A stretch of 64,000 bases of DNA from Litomosoides sigmodontis (GCA_963070105.1 OY718805.1:5824001-5888000); one strand, 5' to 3'. Numbered from the stretch's first letter, positions 41,901 to 54,467 are shown. Notes: generated from the letters alone by a model not told the origin. Numbers and translations: made by a program.

Positions 41901-43339
41901 CAATTTATTCGATAAGCAACATTTGTTTCAAGATTTGTTTCATTTCAATTTCGTCCAGAAAAGGCAGTTTGGTTGATCAAATGATGTCAGTAATGGAGCA
42001 GTACGCAACAAATTTGGAGAAGTTAGTCGCTGATCGAACTGCATTGCTCGAAGAAGCGAATAATCGAGCTGATAAATTACTGTCGCAGTTACTTCCACCG
42101 TAAAGTTTTTCATTTCCGATATCAGATTTCTCATAAATTTTAACCGCTAGAGCATTTGCTTTCTCATGTAAGTTTGCTAATTCATTAATTGCAGGTATGT
42201 GGCAAATGAACTAAAACTTGGCAATTCTGTTCCACCAAGACTGTTTGAAATGGCAACTGTATTATTTTCGGATATCGTCAGTTTCACAAGTATCTGCTCA
42301 ACTTCAACACCTTTAGAAGTCGTCACAATGTTGAACGGCTTATACAGTGGGTTTGATGAGTGCATTAGTCGCAGCGGCGCGTATAAGGTTCATGGAATAC
42401 GTTGCAAATCATATCAAATATATATATTGCTGTAAATTTCAATCTATTGTTTAATAAATTCCGTAATTTCAGGTGGAAACAATTGGTGATGCCTACATGG
42501 TTGTTTCGGGAATACCTGAAGAAAACGGAACCAAACACATTCAGTGCATTGCTGATGTAGCGTTGGACATGAGAAGAGTTAGTCATTTGAGAGGAAATTA
42601 TGTTGTAATATTCATTGCCAATTAAAAAAAAAACGTTTGCTTTTTAACTAAATAGTGGTTAATCAAAACTATCTACTTAAATCAAAAGTAGCCGAAATTC
42701 TCTTAAACCGATATTACAGTACCTGAACAGCTATCAGATACCACATCGACCAGATAAGCTTCAGTGTCGTTGGGGCTTTCATACTGGTCCTGCGGCTGCC
42801 GGGGTTGTAGGAGTTACATCACCTCGCTACTGCCTCTTTGGTGATACGGTTTGTGCATATTTCTACTTATATCTTGAAAGTTGCTCGAACTAAAAATGAT
42901 TAAAATGATAACAAATCATAAAAGAAACAAGGAACTGGAGAGATTTGAAGTAGATTGAAATCAGAATGTGTTCTTATTGAGGTGAACGAAGCATCGCGAA
43001 TGGAAAGTACGAGTTTTCCTGGTAAAATACAGATCAGTTCGGACGCTCGAGACTTCCTGACGATTCATTACCCATTCTACGCATGCCAAGAAAGAGGGAT
43101 GGTGGACATAAAGGTATTTGTTATTCGAAACTTGCTTAACTGAAAGTAAAAACTACAAAAATGAGAAAGGCTGTAATCGTTAATGATATTTAATAGATAA
43201 GAGACTTTTCATAAATCCTTAACACTGTTTTCTTGGATTGCTTCAGGGTAAAGGAGTTCAGATAACTTACTGGTTGGAGAAGAAATTAGACGATCAATCA
43301 ACAGAAATCAATGACGCTCCAAATGATGGAGGAGTGTAA
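35942..43339 (+). CDS. Receptor-type (transmembrane) guanylate cyclase
   Basis: Makes cGMP from GTP in response to extracellular or cellular cues; nematodes use large GCY families in sensory neurons and muscle. Supported exons: 35942-36139, 36220-36365, 36418-36447, 36586-36695, 37162-37340, 37500-37668, 37923-38122, about 38567-38633, 38880-39027, 39109-39278, 39519-39697, 39790-39874, 40125-40277, 40472-40579, 40682-40753, 40843-41044, 41320-41505, 41706-41877, 41959-42099, 42195-42387, 42473-42577, 42720-42848, 42982-43113, 43247-43339; about 1,120 residues. A signal peptide ([15 protein letters not shown]) leads an ANF-receptor ectodomain ([18 protein letters not shown]), then [11 protein letters not shown], a membrane segment near 39,627-39,690 and a kinase-homology domain with HGSLSPW in place of HRD but DFG kept, so probably a pseudokinase. 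The dimerisation coiled coil precedes the cyclase domain: FSDIVSFT and [12 protein letters not shown] (metal Asp, guanine Glu), RYCLFGDT (Cys) and VNEASRMES. These residues indicate an active cyclase. I cannot assign the gcy paralogue. Confidence 0.95.
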
Positions 43340-45010
43340 TCAACGCATACCTCATTGAACATCCTCCTTTTTCGATTCTTCTCTTCCGTTGCAGAATGAA
43401 ATGTGTTGTAATTATTTCAAATGCTGTTAATATTTATTTCAACACTGCTGCGATCATTTTGGATCAGTTCGAAAAGACTCTCTGCAAGGGAATTAATTGT
43501 TAAGTGCAAAAAAAAGAGTGCAGTAATACAGCACTCAGCAGTTTATGAATGATCTCTTTCTTCATACCAAACAAGTCACATAATGAAATCCACAATGTGG
43601 CATGACGGCTCGTCATTTGCACAGTTTGCAACACTTACCTTGAAGTGCAATAAACTTTATCCTTTCATCTTTTATCGTATTAAACATAGCATAAGTGATA
43701 TTTCAAGAAAAATGATAAATACGAACTCCTGAAATCAGTCACTGATTTTCTCACTACCCATCTTAACCAGTCAACAAGTTCTAAATCACAGATACTCATA
43801 ACTGTCAATTACAAACTTATACTGTAGAAGACATAATTAAGACATATAAGATTCTACCTGACAAATATCTGAAAAGATGAACAAATGCAAAACTATTTTC
43901 CTATGCAGCATTCATTGATGACGTTTAACTTCAGCTCTTACACTCTTCACTAATTTTTCTTTCCTTCCGTTAAACAATGATTGCTACTAATTCATAATAA
44001 TTAATTTATGATAATTAGAAAGTCCTTGCTAATCTTTAATTAAGCGGGTACACCACAGCATTATTAAACCCCTAAGTTGGATGTGTCCTTTTCCATCCAT
44101 GAACTTTTCCTGAATTCATTTTTCTTCCTCCCACTTACATAAACATCAAGGAATTCAACCTGTCTAGGGAAGCATATGAGCTAAACAAGCTGAGCAAAAT
44201 CAAAAATTATAAAAATCAGGTGGACTTGGCGTGATGTAGCAGAATTCAGCAGCGAGTATTATATTTCAACCAAACCAAAACAGCAACAGAAGCCGTCCTG
44301 TTGATCAAACATTGAGGGCTGGAAGATGGAAACTGCAAGAATTTTTAGTCGAATATTCTATTTTTCATTTCTAAATTCCTTCACTGGATTACAAATCATT
44401 GGAAAATACTAACAAGATCTAATTTAAAGTAATATAAAATCGGTTTTATCAGTTAGCATTCATTTTTTCTCTTGCTAAAACATCAATTCCTCCCAAGTCC
44501 ACAAGTATCCAATGAAGCTTTTTGAGAAATAGTGTGTTTTAGCGCTGCTTTTCTATATTTTCTGAAAACGTATTAATATCTTCCTTCTAGACCTCATTGT
44601 CTAGGAAAGGCAGATTTCGAAAAGAAATGGATTAAAGTCACGCAAAGATAATTAAAATTTGCACCTTACCTCACCAATTTTTGAAAATGATTACATTGAA
44701 ATCCTAAAAATCATTCTCGACAATGGTGTACGTAATGCTTGCTCCAAATGTTGTAGCGATAAGTAGCAATCAATGGAGTAAGTTCAATTCTTTTTTTCGT
44801 CTAAACTGTTTGAGAGTTTACTTCACTGAAAATATGAATATTTCCCCATCTACGGAAATAGCCCCCAGTGACGTAACCGGATTGTTTAACTTTAAAGACT
44901 TACTGCATTCATGCGACAGTTATTTTAGCGATGACTGTCATAATGATTCTTCTGCATATTCCACAAATGGCAATAACGCAAGAATGGTGTTGCATTCCAT
45001 TTCCGTGCAG
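43340..45010. other. Intergenic region, nothing recognised
   Basis: This 1.7 kb follows the cyclase stop codon and precedes the first exon I can attach to the TSP1-domain gene. The open frame at 44723-45049 on the + strand may include 5' sequence of that gene, but its frame does not continue into the downstream exons, so I did not annotate it. No RNA gene was recognised. Confidence 0.5.
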
Positions 45011-45731
45011 ACGTTAGTTTTGCTTGTTCCAAAACAACAGGTAAAGTAGATTGTCAAGGCATTCCGTCTTCCGCGTCTTCTGCTTACTTCCTCTTTCCAT
45101 AAAGATGATGTGCTGCACATTCAGTTGTGTGACGGTGTGGGAATAATTTTACTTGCAGATATCTGCCCCACACAGTTTACCACACCAAAGATGATGCCAG
45201 GAACGCCAACTGAAATACAAGGGAAGATTAGATTGCTTTTTCCAATACCAACAAAATTTTTGTAATAAATATTTTTGTGATACTTTTGCAGCATCGACAG
45301 CGGTTACATCTGCTACAATGCTCACCACGGTAACACCGCCTACAAAAACAGTGGTGCCCCGAACACCACAACCAACAGTGCCAGTAACCAGGAGGACCAT
45401 TAGCACCTCCACCGCACCCGCACTTTACTCTGACTGGACTGCGTGGACGTGCACGGAAAATTGTGGTGGTTGCGGGATTGGACGTAGAACAAGAATATGC
45501 TTGTCGATTCCCTCTTCTTGCGTGTAAGTTAACAGTGAACAATGACAAGTGGCTATGAGCACTGACAACTTCAACATTTCTTCAAACTTCATTGGACGCA
45601 ATTTTAGTGATTCCACAGTGGAGCTGAATCATCAGAGTTGCAACCAACATCCATGTCCGTTTGGCCAGAGGACTTGTTGTGTCAATTACCATCTTTCACA
45701 AATCGGAGGACGTTTTGTTTGCATATCATAA
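45011..45731 (+). CDS. Secreted thrombospondin type-1 domain protein, 3' part, 5' end unresolved
   Basis: The two best exons, 45292-45523 and 45608-45731, join in frame. The first encodes a Thr/Pro-rich linker (TVTPPTKTVVPRTPQPTVPV) leading into a TSP1 repeat beginning SDWTAWTCTENCGGCGIGRR; the second finishes it with NHQSCNQHPCPFGQRTCC and a short Cys-rich tail ending VCIS. TSP1 repeats mediate adhesion and matrix or receptor binding outside the cell, and a single repeat followed by CC and a C-terminal Cys is seen in small nematode secreted proteins. Exons 45011-45040 (SFACSKTT) and one starting at 45159 (ICPTQFTTPKMMPGTP) fit together in phase, but I could not close the join from 45159 to 45292 with a GT donor. 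No signal peptide was identified, so the start lies upstream or in a missed exon. Confidence 0.7.
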
Positions 45732-46852
45732 GTTACGTGTGAAATACTCCGTGTTGCCATCAAGTTTCTCGTATTGCCGATCGCTGATTCAGTCGCTCTT
45801 TAAGCAGAAACTGATTCATCCATTAATGTCTCTATGTATAAGAAAGAATCAGTTAAATGAACTGTTGTAGCTGTTGAATTATGATGAGTGATCACTTCTT
45901 TAGCGTGCATTATTTGGAGCGAAAAGAGAAGTAAAATTACAGTTGCGAATTTTTCCACTTCTCCCGGGCAACTGATGCGTGCTTATCTAATGCACGGTCA
46001 TCACCATTAGTACAGTTAACATTCACTTCAAATACAGTAAAGTCAGTGATATTCGTCGCTCTTCTACGGGTGTTACCGAATTTCTCGACAGAGAGATCCT
46101 GTCAGCATTTCAGCCATCAAATTATCAAATTACGTAACTGAAAACATGCGGTTGGAGGACGATACCAGTGATCTGAAAGCATGAACACAATTGTAGACTA
46201 AGAGGAAACACGTAGAGATGAAACTTCGGGGATGGAACGGTAAAATAACCTCTTTTGTTGAGGGGAATCCACAGCGTTCAAGAGTACGCTGCAAATGGTG
46301 AGAGCTGGAAGACGACAAAGAAAGTGAAATTTTCAGTGCATGATGTGTGCAGATGTTGAAAGTAGTAGCAGACTGCAAAAGTGAAATGCAAATTGAAGAA
46401 AACCTGGACTGAGGTGCGGACTGCGTTGGGGAAAAAGAAGGGGAGAGTGATTGTTCAGGGGAGGTCGAGGTTTGTCGTACGTGTTTGGTTACACTGAAAG
46501 GTAGTTAGTTGCTTTATCAGGTTCCCTCCTGGTGACCTCTTTCTAGATACTTGCTTCGGCATCAGCTTCCATCGTTGTAGAAATAAATAAGAAAACGAAA
46601 AGTTGAATGAATGGCGATATAATCAAGCGGACCGTCGTCACTGTTGGATCATTTCTGAAACGAACTGTGTATGTCATTCATTAGCGATAGCTTCCTGCTT
46701 AATCATTTAAACATTTTTCACTTCTCTTTTAGAGGGAATAAATTCCTCTCTTTCAATTCATTTGTTATCGTTGTGTCAGTGCAAATTGTGCGTCCAGTTT
46801 TCTTCATAATTGTAAACGACCTGAAATTATCAGGTCGACCACATTATTGCTT
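45732..46852. other. Intergenic region upstream of SPATA20
   Basis: No supported gene on either strand. The minus-strand frame at 46130-46378 is short and Ser/Leu-rich and has no family match that I recognise. A perfect 8-bp inverted repeat (CGACCTGA/TCAGGTCG, 5-nt loop) at 46817-46837 lies 15 bp before the SPATA20 start codon and contains a candidate TATCAG trans-splice acceptor. Confidence 0.55.
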
Positions 46853-49800
46853 ATGGATAAGAATCACCTGGCAAATGAAAAATCACCTTATCTGCTTCAA
46901 CACGCCACTAATCCCGTGTACTGGTCAGCAATTCTTTAATATTCTCGATCTCTTCATCTGTCAATTTTCATTCTGTTCTTAGAAATTCCTCTTTTTTTAA
47001 GGTGCTAGAAAGCATTTGAGCGTCGAAGTTATGTTTTCTGCAGGTACCCTTGGGGTAGAGAGGCTTTCGATAAGGCAAAAATGACAAATCGCTTGATATT
47101 TCTTTCAAGTAAGATCTTTCTTCAGTGTTCGTTTTAAACCAAAATTATTGTAAAACACAAACTTTTGCAGCTTAAAAATTTTCTTCTACATTTGTTGAAT
47201 TACAGTTGGCTATTCGACGTGTCACTGGTGTCATGTAATGAGTCACGAGTCATTTGAAAATGACGAAGTTGCTAGAATTTTGAACGAAAATTTTGTGAGC
47301 ATAAAGGTAGACCGCGAGGAACGTCCTGATGTGGATAAAGTTTATATGACTTTCATACAGGTTTTTTTTTCGTGATTTTTTACTAATAAATTTTGGTGTC
47401 TTGCCTAGAGATCACTGTACTGTTATATAGTTTAAGACGTTTTTTTTTTCACGAACTCATATTGCAGTCATTTTCCTTCCAAAATTTATTTTGAAATTTT
47501 CAAAATAAATAAAAAAAATAAATTTTTTAAAATAAAAATTGAATTTCTCTACCAATTTCTACTGTTGTCTGTCTCTCCTTTCTTCTAGCACCAGTTGTAA
47601 AGTTTGACCAAAATGGAATCTGAGTTTAAGAAGTTTCACAAGGTACTGTTTTTTCAGGCAATTTATGGTGGAGGCGGTTGGCCATTGAGCGTCTTTTTGA
47701 CACCTGATTTGAAACCGGTCACCGGCGGTACGTATTTTCCACTTCATGACAGGCATGGTCGACCAGGTTTCATAACCTTACTCAACGTTATTGCAGAAAA
47801 GGTTTTTCTTTTATTTTAGTCTTCATAAATTTATGATGTTCACCAATTAAGTTTATTTTGATTTTTTAACATTATGCCTTAACATCAAGATATAGCTTCC
47901 CATTGTGAAACAACATTACATGTTAGTGGCGAACAGAAAATAAGGAAATGACAGACGTAGCAGAGCTGTTTCTTAATTCGATGAGGCGTTCAATGAAACC
48001 GAAACAAAAAGTGCTTCCATCATTTGAAAAAATCGAATGGATGTGCTATAATCATTTGAAGGATACATTTGATGAGGAATATAAAGGATTTGGTTCTGCG
48101 CCTAAATTTCCTAATTGTGGTTAAGTATTCAATTTGCAGCTATTTCAGACCTTTTATCACTTGAAATGGTCGAAATTTTGCTATAAGATTTCTTTGTCGT
48201 TTTTTAACTTATGTTGTAGCGATAAGGTATGGTACTGAATACTGTTTGTTTACTGCGTATACTCAACCAAGAAAACAGAATGAGGTGTGGTAATTTCAAG
48301 TAATGTCTTATAATCTAAACTATTTTATAATGATTGCTTGCCTCCTGAACATTTATATTGCAGTATATTTTGAATTCTTGCTTTGTTTCTACCGTGCTCA
48401 TGTAAATAACGAAGCTGGCAAGAAAGCGCTAAAAATGGTTGGTGAAACACTTATGGCAATTGATCGAGGAGGAATTCATGATCATATCGGCAAAGTGTGT
48501 TCTGTTTTGGCTGTATAAGAATAGGAATACGGTTAAATTTAAAATTTTGTAGGCTGGATGCGGAAAGTCAAACACAGAGAGAAAAGAATCGGAGTTATTG
48601 GTTTAAGTAGAGTATCTTAATTGACGTTGTAATAAGATGTATTTACTGTTGTTGAAATTGAAGGGCTTCCATCGTTACTCGGTAGACTCGAGATGGCACG
48701 TGCCTCATTTCGAAAAGATGCTGTATGATCAGGCGCAACTGTTAGCAATGTATGCAGTTTATCATGCGATCACTGGCCAATTCGCTGAAGTCATTGGGGA
48801 TATTGTAAGCTACGTTGACAGTAATCTTACGCATAAGGTATTTATTTTTGTAATGAGTCGACTTGAATATTTTAAACATATTTTTTGGAAAAGGAGATGA
48901 AAATAAATTCATGTTTAAACGACATTGAAATGGGATGATTTCAGTCCGGTGGTTTCTACAGTGCTGAAGATGCAGATTCGTTGCCTGATTTTAATTCAGT
49001 AAAAAAACGCGAAGGAGCATATTATGTTTGGACAGAAAAAGAAATCGATGAAGCAATTGGTAATAAGTCAATTAATGGTATCGAGGGGCTCACTTATGCT
49101 GAAGTTTTTAAAATGTATTATGATATTAAACCCAGTGGAAACGTTCCGCAACATGAAGTAAATTTTCAGTTCTTTTTTGTTTTTTATACATTTAGTTGCT
49201 TTCATTGTATTTGGTTTGAACATAACAATTACAAATTTTGTACAAATGGCTTATTGCATTTTGGCTCTACTTCACGTTCTCCTCTGATATTGTTATAGTT
49301 ATTTAGGCATAACTCACTATAGCATTTTGTAAAATAACAGGTGATAAATAAAATAAAAGCAGTAAATATAACAGTAATGGTTTAATTCCAATGGTATTTC
49401 AAATCGTTAAACCTTTTTTTGAATATTTTTATTTGTAGGATCCACATGGCGAACTGAAATCACAAAATGTATTGATGATGAAAGATTCGCATGATGTTTG
49501 CGCAGCGAAGTGTGGAATTAGTACGGATGACCTGCGATATGTTATCGATCAGGCAAAAGTTTCACTTCGAGAGGTGCAGAGGAAGAAACCGAAACCACAT
49601 CTTGATAACAAGGTTCAGATAACTGCTTCCTATTTGTTCAGTTTGTTTATATTTTAGTTCTTTTAATTTATATTCGTATTTAATAATGCGAACATCGAAA
49701 TACTTATTATATTTTTTAGATTATAACATCATGGAATGCATTGATGATTAGCGGTTTGGCGAAAGCGGCCATTACTTTACAAAATGTGGACTTTTTGCGC

Positions 49801-51535
49801 CGTGCTCGGCGTGCTGTTGACTTCATTAGAGAGCATTCTATGGAAAGCGGTCGCCTATTACGTGTAGTCTATGTGGGATCCGATGGGGAAATCGTCAGAA
49901 GGTAAAAAGATGAGTCCGCAAGCTTTGCGTTTCTGATTTTTTAAAACTTTGATTCTGATTGATTATTCTAATAGAACTAAGCTTGAACTTTTCTGAGGTA
50001 ATTAAACAATGTCAAAGCATAATGCAAATGAGCAAAGCAAAGATTTGTAAATTTTAAACAGCCGTACAAAACAGTACATCGTGTTAGTGTATAGGACTAA
50101 TGAATTCAAATCAAGGGGTGAATACTTCAATGATAGTTTGTCACCTGCCGTCATTTTCTGATATACAACACCACGTATTTGTGGTAGCGCCCTCATCCTC
50201 AAAACGTACTTCATTGAATTTCTAAACTACTAGCGATACACGTAACTTTTAGTGTTGGTGCATTTTTTTTCATTTTTGCGAGTAAAAATTATAAATCCTT
50301 ACTTTGCAGTTTTCATCATCACTAAATTTCAGTATTGCTCCAATTCATGCATATGCTGACGATTATGCATTTTTGATACAAGGGTTATTAGATCTGTATG
50401 AAGCATGTTTCGATGAGCAGTTAATTAAACTGGCTGCTGATTTACAAGAAGAAATGGATCAGCTTTTCTGGGATGCAGACAATAATAGTGGCTATCACCA
50501 AGCAGTTGAAGATCCTCATATAGTTATCCGAATTACACACGGTAGGTTTGTGAGTGTATCATTTTTTCATATGTACTGATATTAATTGATGGCAAAAACT
50601 ATAATAATGACTTCTTGTTTCCATATACAATCAAACAGAATATATTAACAAAAATAATGAAATCTTGAAAGAAAGCCGCATGTAAAACGATTAAAGTGAT
50701 TTTAAATTAAGTTTGAATGTGCTTTAAATCGTTAGAAATACTAAAAACAAAAATGAAAGATTCAGATCAGGATGGAGCTGAGCCATCTATAAATTCAGTA
50801 GCGTCAATGAATCTGGTCAGGCTTTACGGTATTACTAATCAAAAGACTTATAATGAGCGGGCGCATAAAATTTTTGAAGGCGCTGCAGAAACTTTGGACA
50901 AATATCCGTTTGCTCTCCCAAAGATGGTCACTGCATTGCAAAAGCATGTGCATCCAATCAAACAGGTATTCTACAAGTTCAAATTTTATCGTCGAGTTAT
51001 AGATTTTGTTTTATATATTTCCTTCAGTTTGTGTTGAAAAATTCCGTGCTAAAAATATAGCATAGTTGTTATAGATAATTGTGGTCGGTTCAAGGAACAA
51101 TGAAACAACGAAACAAATGCTGTCGTTTATCTCGAAGCGCTTTGATTGCCTTAAAATTTTGACATCCTTAGATCCCGACAAAGGTATACTAGTTGAAAAG
51201 TTTGAATTTATAATAGGACGTGTTTTTTTAACGACATAGTTGGCATCTATTACTCTCTTATTATCACATTCTCCGGCAACAAGTATTTTAATGCAGCATT
51301 TTTAAAAACTCACTAGACGATTGTTGCTCGTATAAGGGATAGCTAAAGTTAAATTAGGAGATTCCTAAAAATTACTCAATTTATAGATTTATGGTTGCAA
51401 AGTATAGATGATCACTTGAAAGTGCTAGCAACTTCGACATGTTCTCCTACTGCTTACATTTGTGAAAATTTTGAGTGCTCACTACCAGTGACATCGGTGA
51501 AGGAACTAAAAGATAAATTAGATGCAACGAAATAA
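46853..51535 (+). CDS. SPATA20: SPATA20-type protein with thioredoxin-like domain (DUF255)
   Basis: Fourteen exons close in frame: 46853-46923, 47044-47108, 47206-47360, 47658-47801, 47927-48119, 48364-48494, 48664-48837, 48945-49157, 49439-49612, 49720-49901, 50333-50541, 50766-50965, 51075-51183, 51387-51535, giving 722 residues (human SPATA20 786). The N-terminus reads [20 protein letters not shown] then [17 protein letters not shown]. The thioredoxin-like domain carries STCHWCHVM with a CxxC pair, then [14 protein letters not shown] and [13 protein letters not shown]. The C-terminal (alpha/alpha)6 barrel region contains [46 protein letters not shown] and [13 protein letters not shown]. 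The CxxC suggests redox activity, and the barrel resembles sugar epimerases such as N-acylglucosamine 2-epimerase; the biochemical role of this family is not settled. The start is in a short first exon, and a TATCAG acceptor at 46828-46833 could receive a spliced leader or join an upstream exon encoding a targeting peptide. Confidence 0.96.
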
Positions 51536-53843
51536 TTTAATGTATCAATAATCATTTTCATTATTCCCTCTTTTCTCAGAACTTAATTTTTTCATATTTT
51601 AATTTTCATGTTCTATATGATTTCGTGCAGGTAATAGTTCAGTATGACTTTTTAAATTGATATCGATTAAAACAACTGTTTAAAAAAAAGTAATAAAGTA
51701 ATATTGGTGAAATAAATCTTTCACTGCAAAAAATGGTGAAATGGACTGCCATAATTTCTATTATAAAACTTATTGGTGAACCTAATTTTGAATCAAATAA
51801 CTGTACGTAAAAAAAAGCAATAAAATAATATTGCTGAAATAAATTTTTTATTGCAAAATATGATGAAATGGATTTAGCGCCGATATAATAAGCACTGCCT
51901 CCAATTCACTTCGAAACATGAGTGAAAGCATATAATTTCAAATTTTCATGATCAACGCCATGAATTAAAACACACGCATTCGATAAAATATTATCATAGC
52001 GAGGGTTAAATCTTAAATTATTTTATCACGGAAAAGCCAAGTCTAACGTTTTCCGAAAAGAGGATAAGACAAGGAGTTGTCCTATAATCAGCAGAGTCTG
52101 AGTAGAACTTTAAAACCAAGTAGTTCGAAGTATATTTTGAAAAAAAGCGTTTAATCTGAAAGTTGAAGTGGATGTTCTGGAGATGACGTAATGAAAGCTG
52201 TTCATAGCTGTTAATTTTTACAAATTTCACAGAACTGCTAATAATTCTTAACACACCAATGATAGTGCTACCCAACTTGAACGCTGCCTGCTTCAACTAC
52301 GCTGCAATAACAACAGTGACTGATTGCTGCTGATTGCTCTCGTTTTTTCAAAGCTTCGTTTTCTAGCTGAGCGTATTTGTGACGAAAATCATAGAGCTCT
52401 TGAGAAATACATAATCCCACTTCTGTCCCATACATAATCCACTCCAGTGAGCCTCGTATTATCCTACATTTAGAAGGCTCGTCTCGTTTCATTTCCTTCA
52501 CTTGTCGGATGATAAAATAATTCTCATTTGTCCTTAAATATCATAGAACTGCTCACCAAAGTGATCATAATAAATATCTTCCAACTGTCGAATTTAATTT
52601 CTAGATTTCCTCAGATACTTGTTTCAGGTATTCGAGTATTTTCCATCTCTCATTCAGCCGGTCGCCTTTTGAAATCACCTGATAATAATATATTTATTAT
52701 TCCTTTAGAGCCTAGAATTGGAGGAAGTACTTATTATCCCACAATGAGTTTTGACGATCTAACATGCTCTTTTAATCTCATCGATTTTTAAAGTATTCGT
52801 ATGATTTGCCGAATAATGGGGTTTTTCTCAAACAAATGAAAGAGATAGAGGTGATAGTTGTGGTAAATTATTTTCAAAAATACTTCTAAAATCATTTCAG
52901 CAACTGAGAGACATCAAAGCGCAGTATGCAAAGCGAACAATACAAGAATTGAAGTAAAAGAAAAATTGAAGAAATAGATGAAAAATGGAAGTAGAAGTGG
53001 ATGAAATTGGATGTCCACGTAAAATACACGTCAACACGTAAGTGTCTGAATCGAATTTCTAGTGCTTTACACAAACCATGAGTTTCTTCAACTTAGTTCT
53101 GTGGAACTGCGTTCGCTTTAAAACAGTGGAAGTTGTTGAGTCCACGGACACGCACCTCATGGCACGGCACCATACTGTTTTTTGCAATTTAGTTTGTCGT
53201 CCAAATCTGCGGAGAATGTGGATTCATGCGAAGATTCCATTTTGAAAGAACTTCCGAACTCTCAACTGAGAGTCTTGTACAGCGGAAACATTCCCGTGTA
53301 GCTTTATTATCGCAACACTTGTCATTAACACATTGAGCAGATTTCTTTTTCATCAAAATTTTCTGCGCAACTTTACCCCATCACTTGTGGAAGGATGCAT
53401 TTAATACATTTTGAAGACCAAACTTCAATGGAATCATTCACAATTATTATTCTTACTTTTGCCTATTATCATTATTATTATTCATTATCATGCTTGCATT
53501 TAAAAATTGTGTGTTAATAAATGCTACAATAACCACAAGTATGAGTTCCCAATGATCAGAGTCATTTCGCTCAATAGTTCAGGCAATCCGTTAACCTTTG
53601 TCAAGCAAATATGCCCCTGTATTTGACGCCTTCTTCGACTAAAACACGTGGAAACTGAAAGACTTGAGGATTACTAGAATCAAGTCAAAAATTATGTTGT
53701 TCAGGGTTTTTTTTTTGAAGGAAACAAAATTTCAGGAATTTATTCCCCGTTTTTATTCAAATCTCTGTTTTCATTTTTCTTGCCTAATTTACCAACCAAA
53801 TAGCTCAATCATTTATTGAATTCAGATAACCAATTCCAGAAAT
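51536..53843. other. Region between SPATA20 and the small membrane protein gene
   Basis: The first part is the SPATA20 3' flank with a duplicated segment (listed separately). Two open frames deserve mention. One is on the minus strand at 52268-52501 (contains ELYDFRHKYAQLENEALKKR, coil-like); the other is on the + strand at about 52628-52791 (contains FSISHSAGRLLKSPDN), after a GTTTCAG acceptor and ending at 52791. I recognise no family in either and could not attach further exons. The rest, about 53,100-53,840, shows nothing. Confidence 0.5.
51674..51875. repeat. Duplicated segment in the SPATA20 3' flank
   Basis: Two diverged copies of a roughly 75-bp sequence start at 51674 and 51799. Both run AACTGT, a poly-A tract, an AATAAA/ATAAAA region, TGAAATAAAT, a TTGCAAAA or CTGCAAAA motif and GATGAAATGGA or GGTGAAATGGA. 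The copies begin about 140 bp and 265 bp after the SPATA20 stop codon, so each could offer a poly(A) signal. Confidence 0.8.
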
Positions 53844-54467
53844 ATGCAGACGGGTGAAATAATCACATATGTGCTGGGCATATTCGCCATCATTCTAATC
53901 ATTTCGACGATGCTTTACTATCGATACTGCAAAAAAAGTAAGTCTTTTGGAAATTTCAAAATCCAAACTGCAAAATAACCTTAATTATAATTATCACCTA
54001 ACGAACGGCAAGAGAGAACACTACTCTACTGAATTTTAGTTTCTTTCATGTGAGTGTAGAAAATAATTTGAAAAACACTTGAATTATACATATCACGCAC
54101 CGGAATCTTTGGGAACCATTCTTCATCTAACGTCCAAAATTGCTTCGCAATCTTCATATTAACCATTCGCAGTAGGACAAAAATGCCGAATGATTCTCGA
54201 TAATCACCTCTACCCAAAACTTGGAAATTTGCAGTCATTTTTTACTATTAAATACTTATACATACAACATGTGTCCATCTGCAAAAACAAATACAAAATT
54301 GCGACTGGAAGTACAGAGGCAAAGCATTATATTAGTTTATAGGTCTTTCAGAAATCAAAAAAGCTAGGAAAGTAGATACATCCCCCAACGAAAAAATCGA
54401 GGCATTCCAAGATCTCGCAGTTCGAAACCTAGAAAAAAGAAACCCACTTGTAGCAACTATCCTATAA
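53844..54467 (+). CDS. Small single-pass membrane protein, 72 residues
   Basis: Two exons, 53844-53937 and 54343-54467, join in phase (A + GT) with a GTAAGT donor and a TTTATAG acceptor. Upstream, a GAATTCAG acceptor ends 20 nt before the ATG, as expected for spliced-leader addition. The product starts MQTGEIITYVLGIFAIILII, one hydrophobic helix of about 20 residues, followed by YYRYCKKS and a charged cytosolic tail (KKARKVDTSPNEKIEAFQDL) ending NPLVATIL. A short N-terminus before the helix and the positive flank after it suggest N-out/C-in topology. An AATAAA lies at 54536-54541, 69 nt after the stop. I recognise no family. It could also be the 3' end of a longer gene. Confidence 0.55.

Noticed and set aside
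42365..42586. Minus-strand frames over the guanylate cyclase catalytic exons
   Set aside because: Shadows of the coding strand, whose catalytic motifs are unambiguous.
45149..45548. Two overlapping Cys/Gly/Val-rich minus-strand frames
   Set aside because: They are antisense shadows of the TSP1 and Thr/Pro-rich exons.
48220..48284. Candidate SPATA20 exon between 48119 and 48364
   Set aside because: It keeps an open frame at its 5' side, but the next exon then has a stop; joining 48119 directly to 48364 restores the family sequence ([20 protein letters not shown]).
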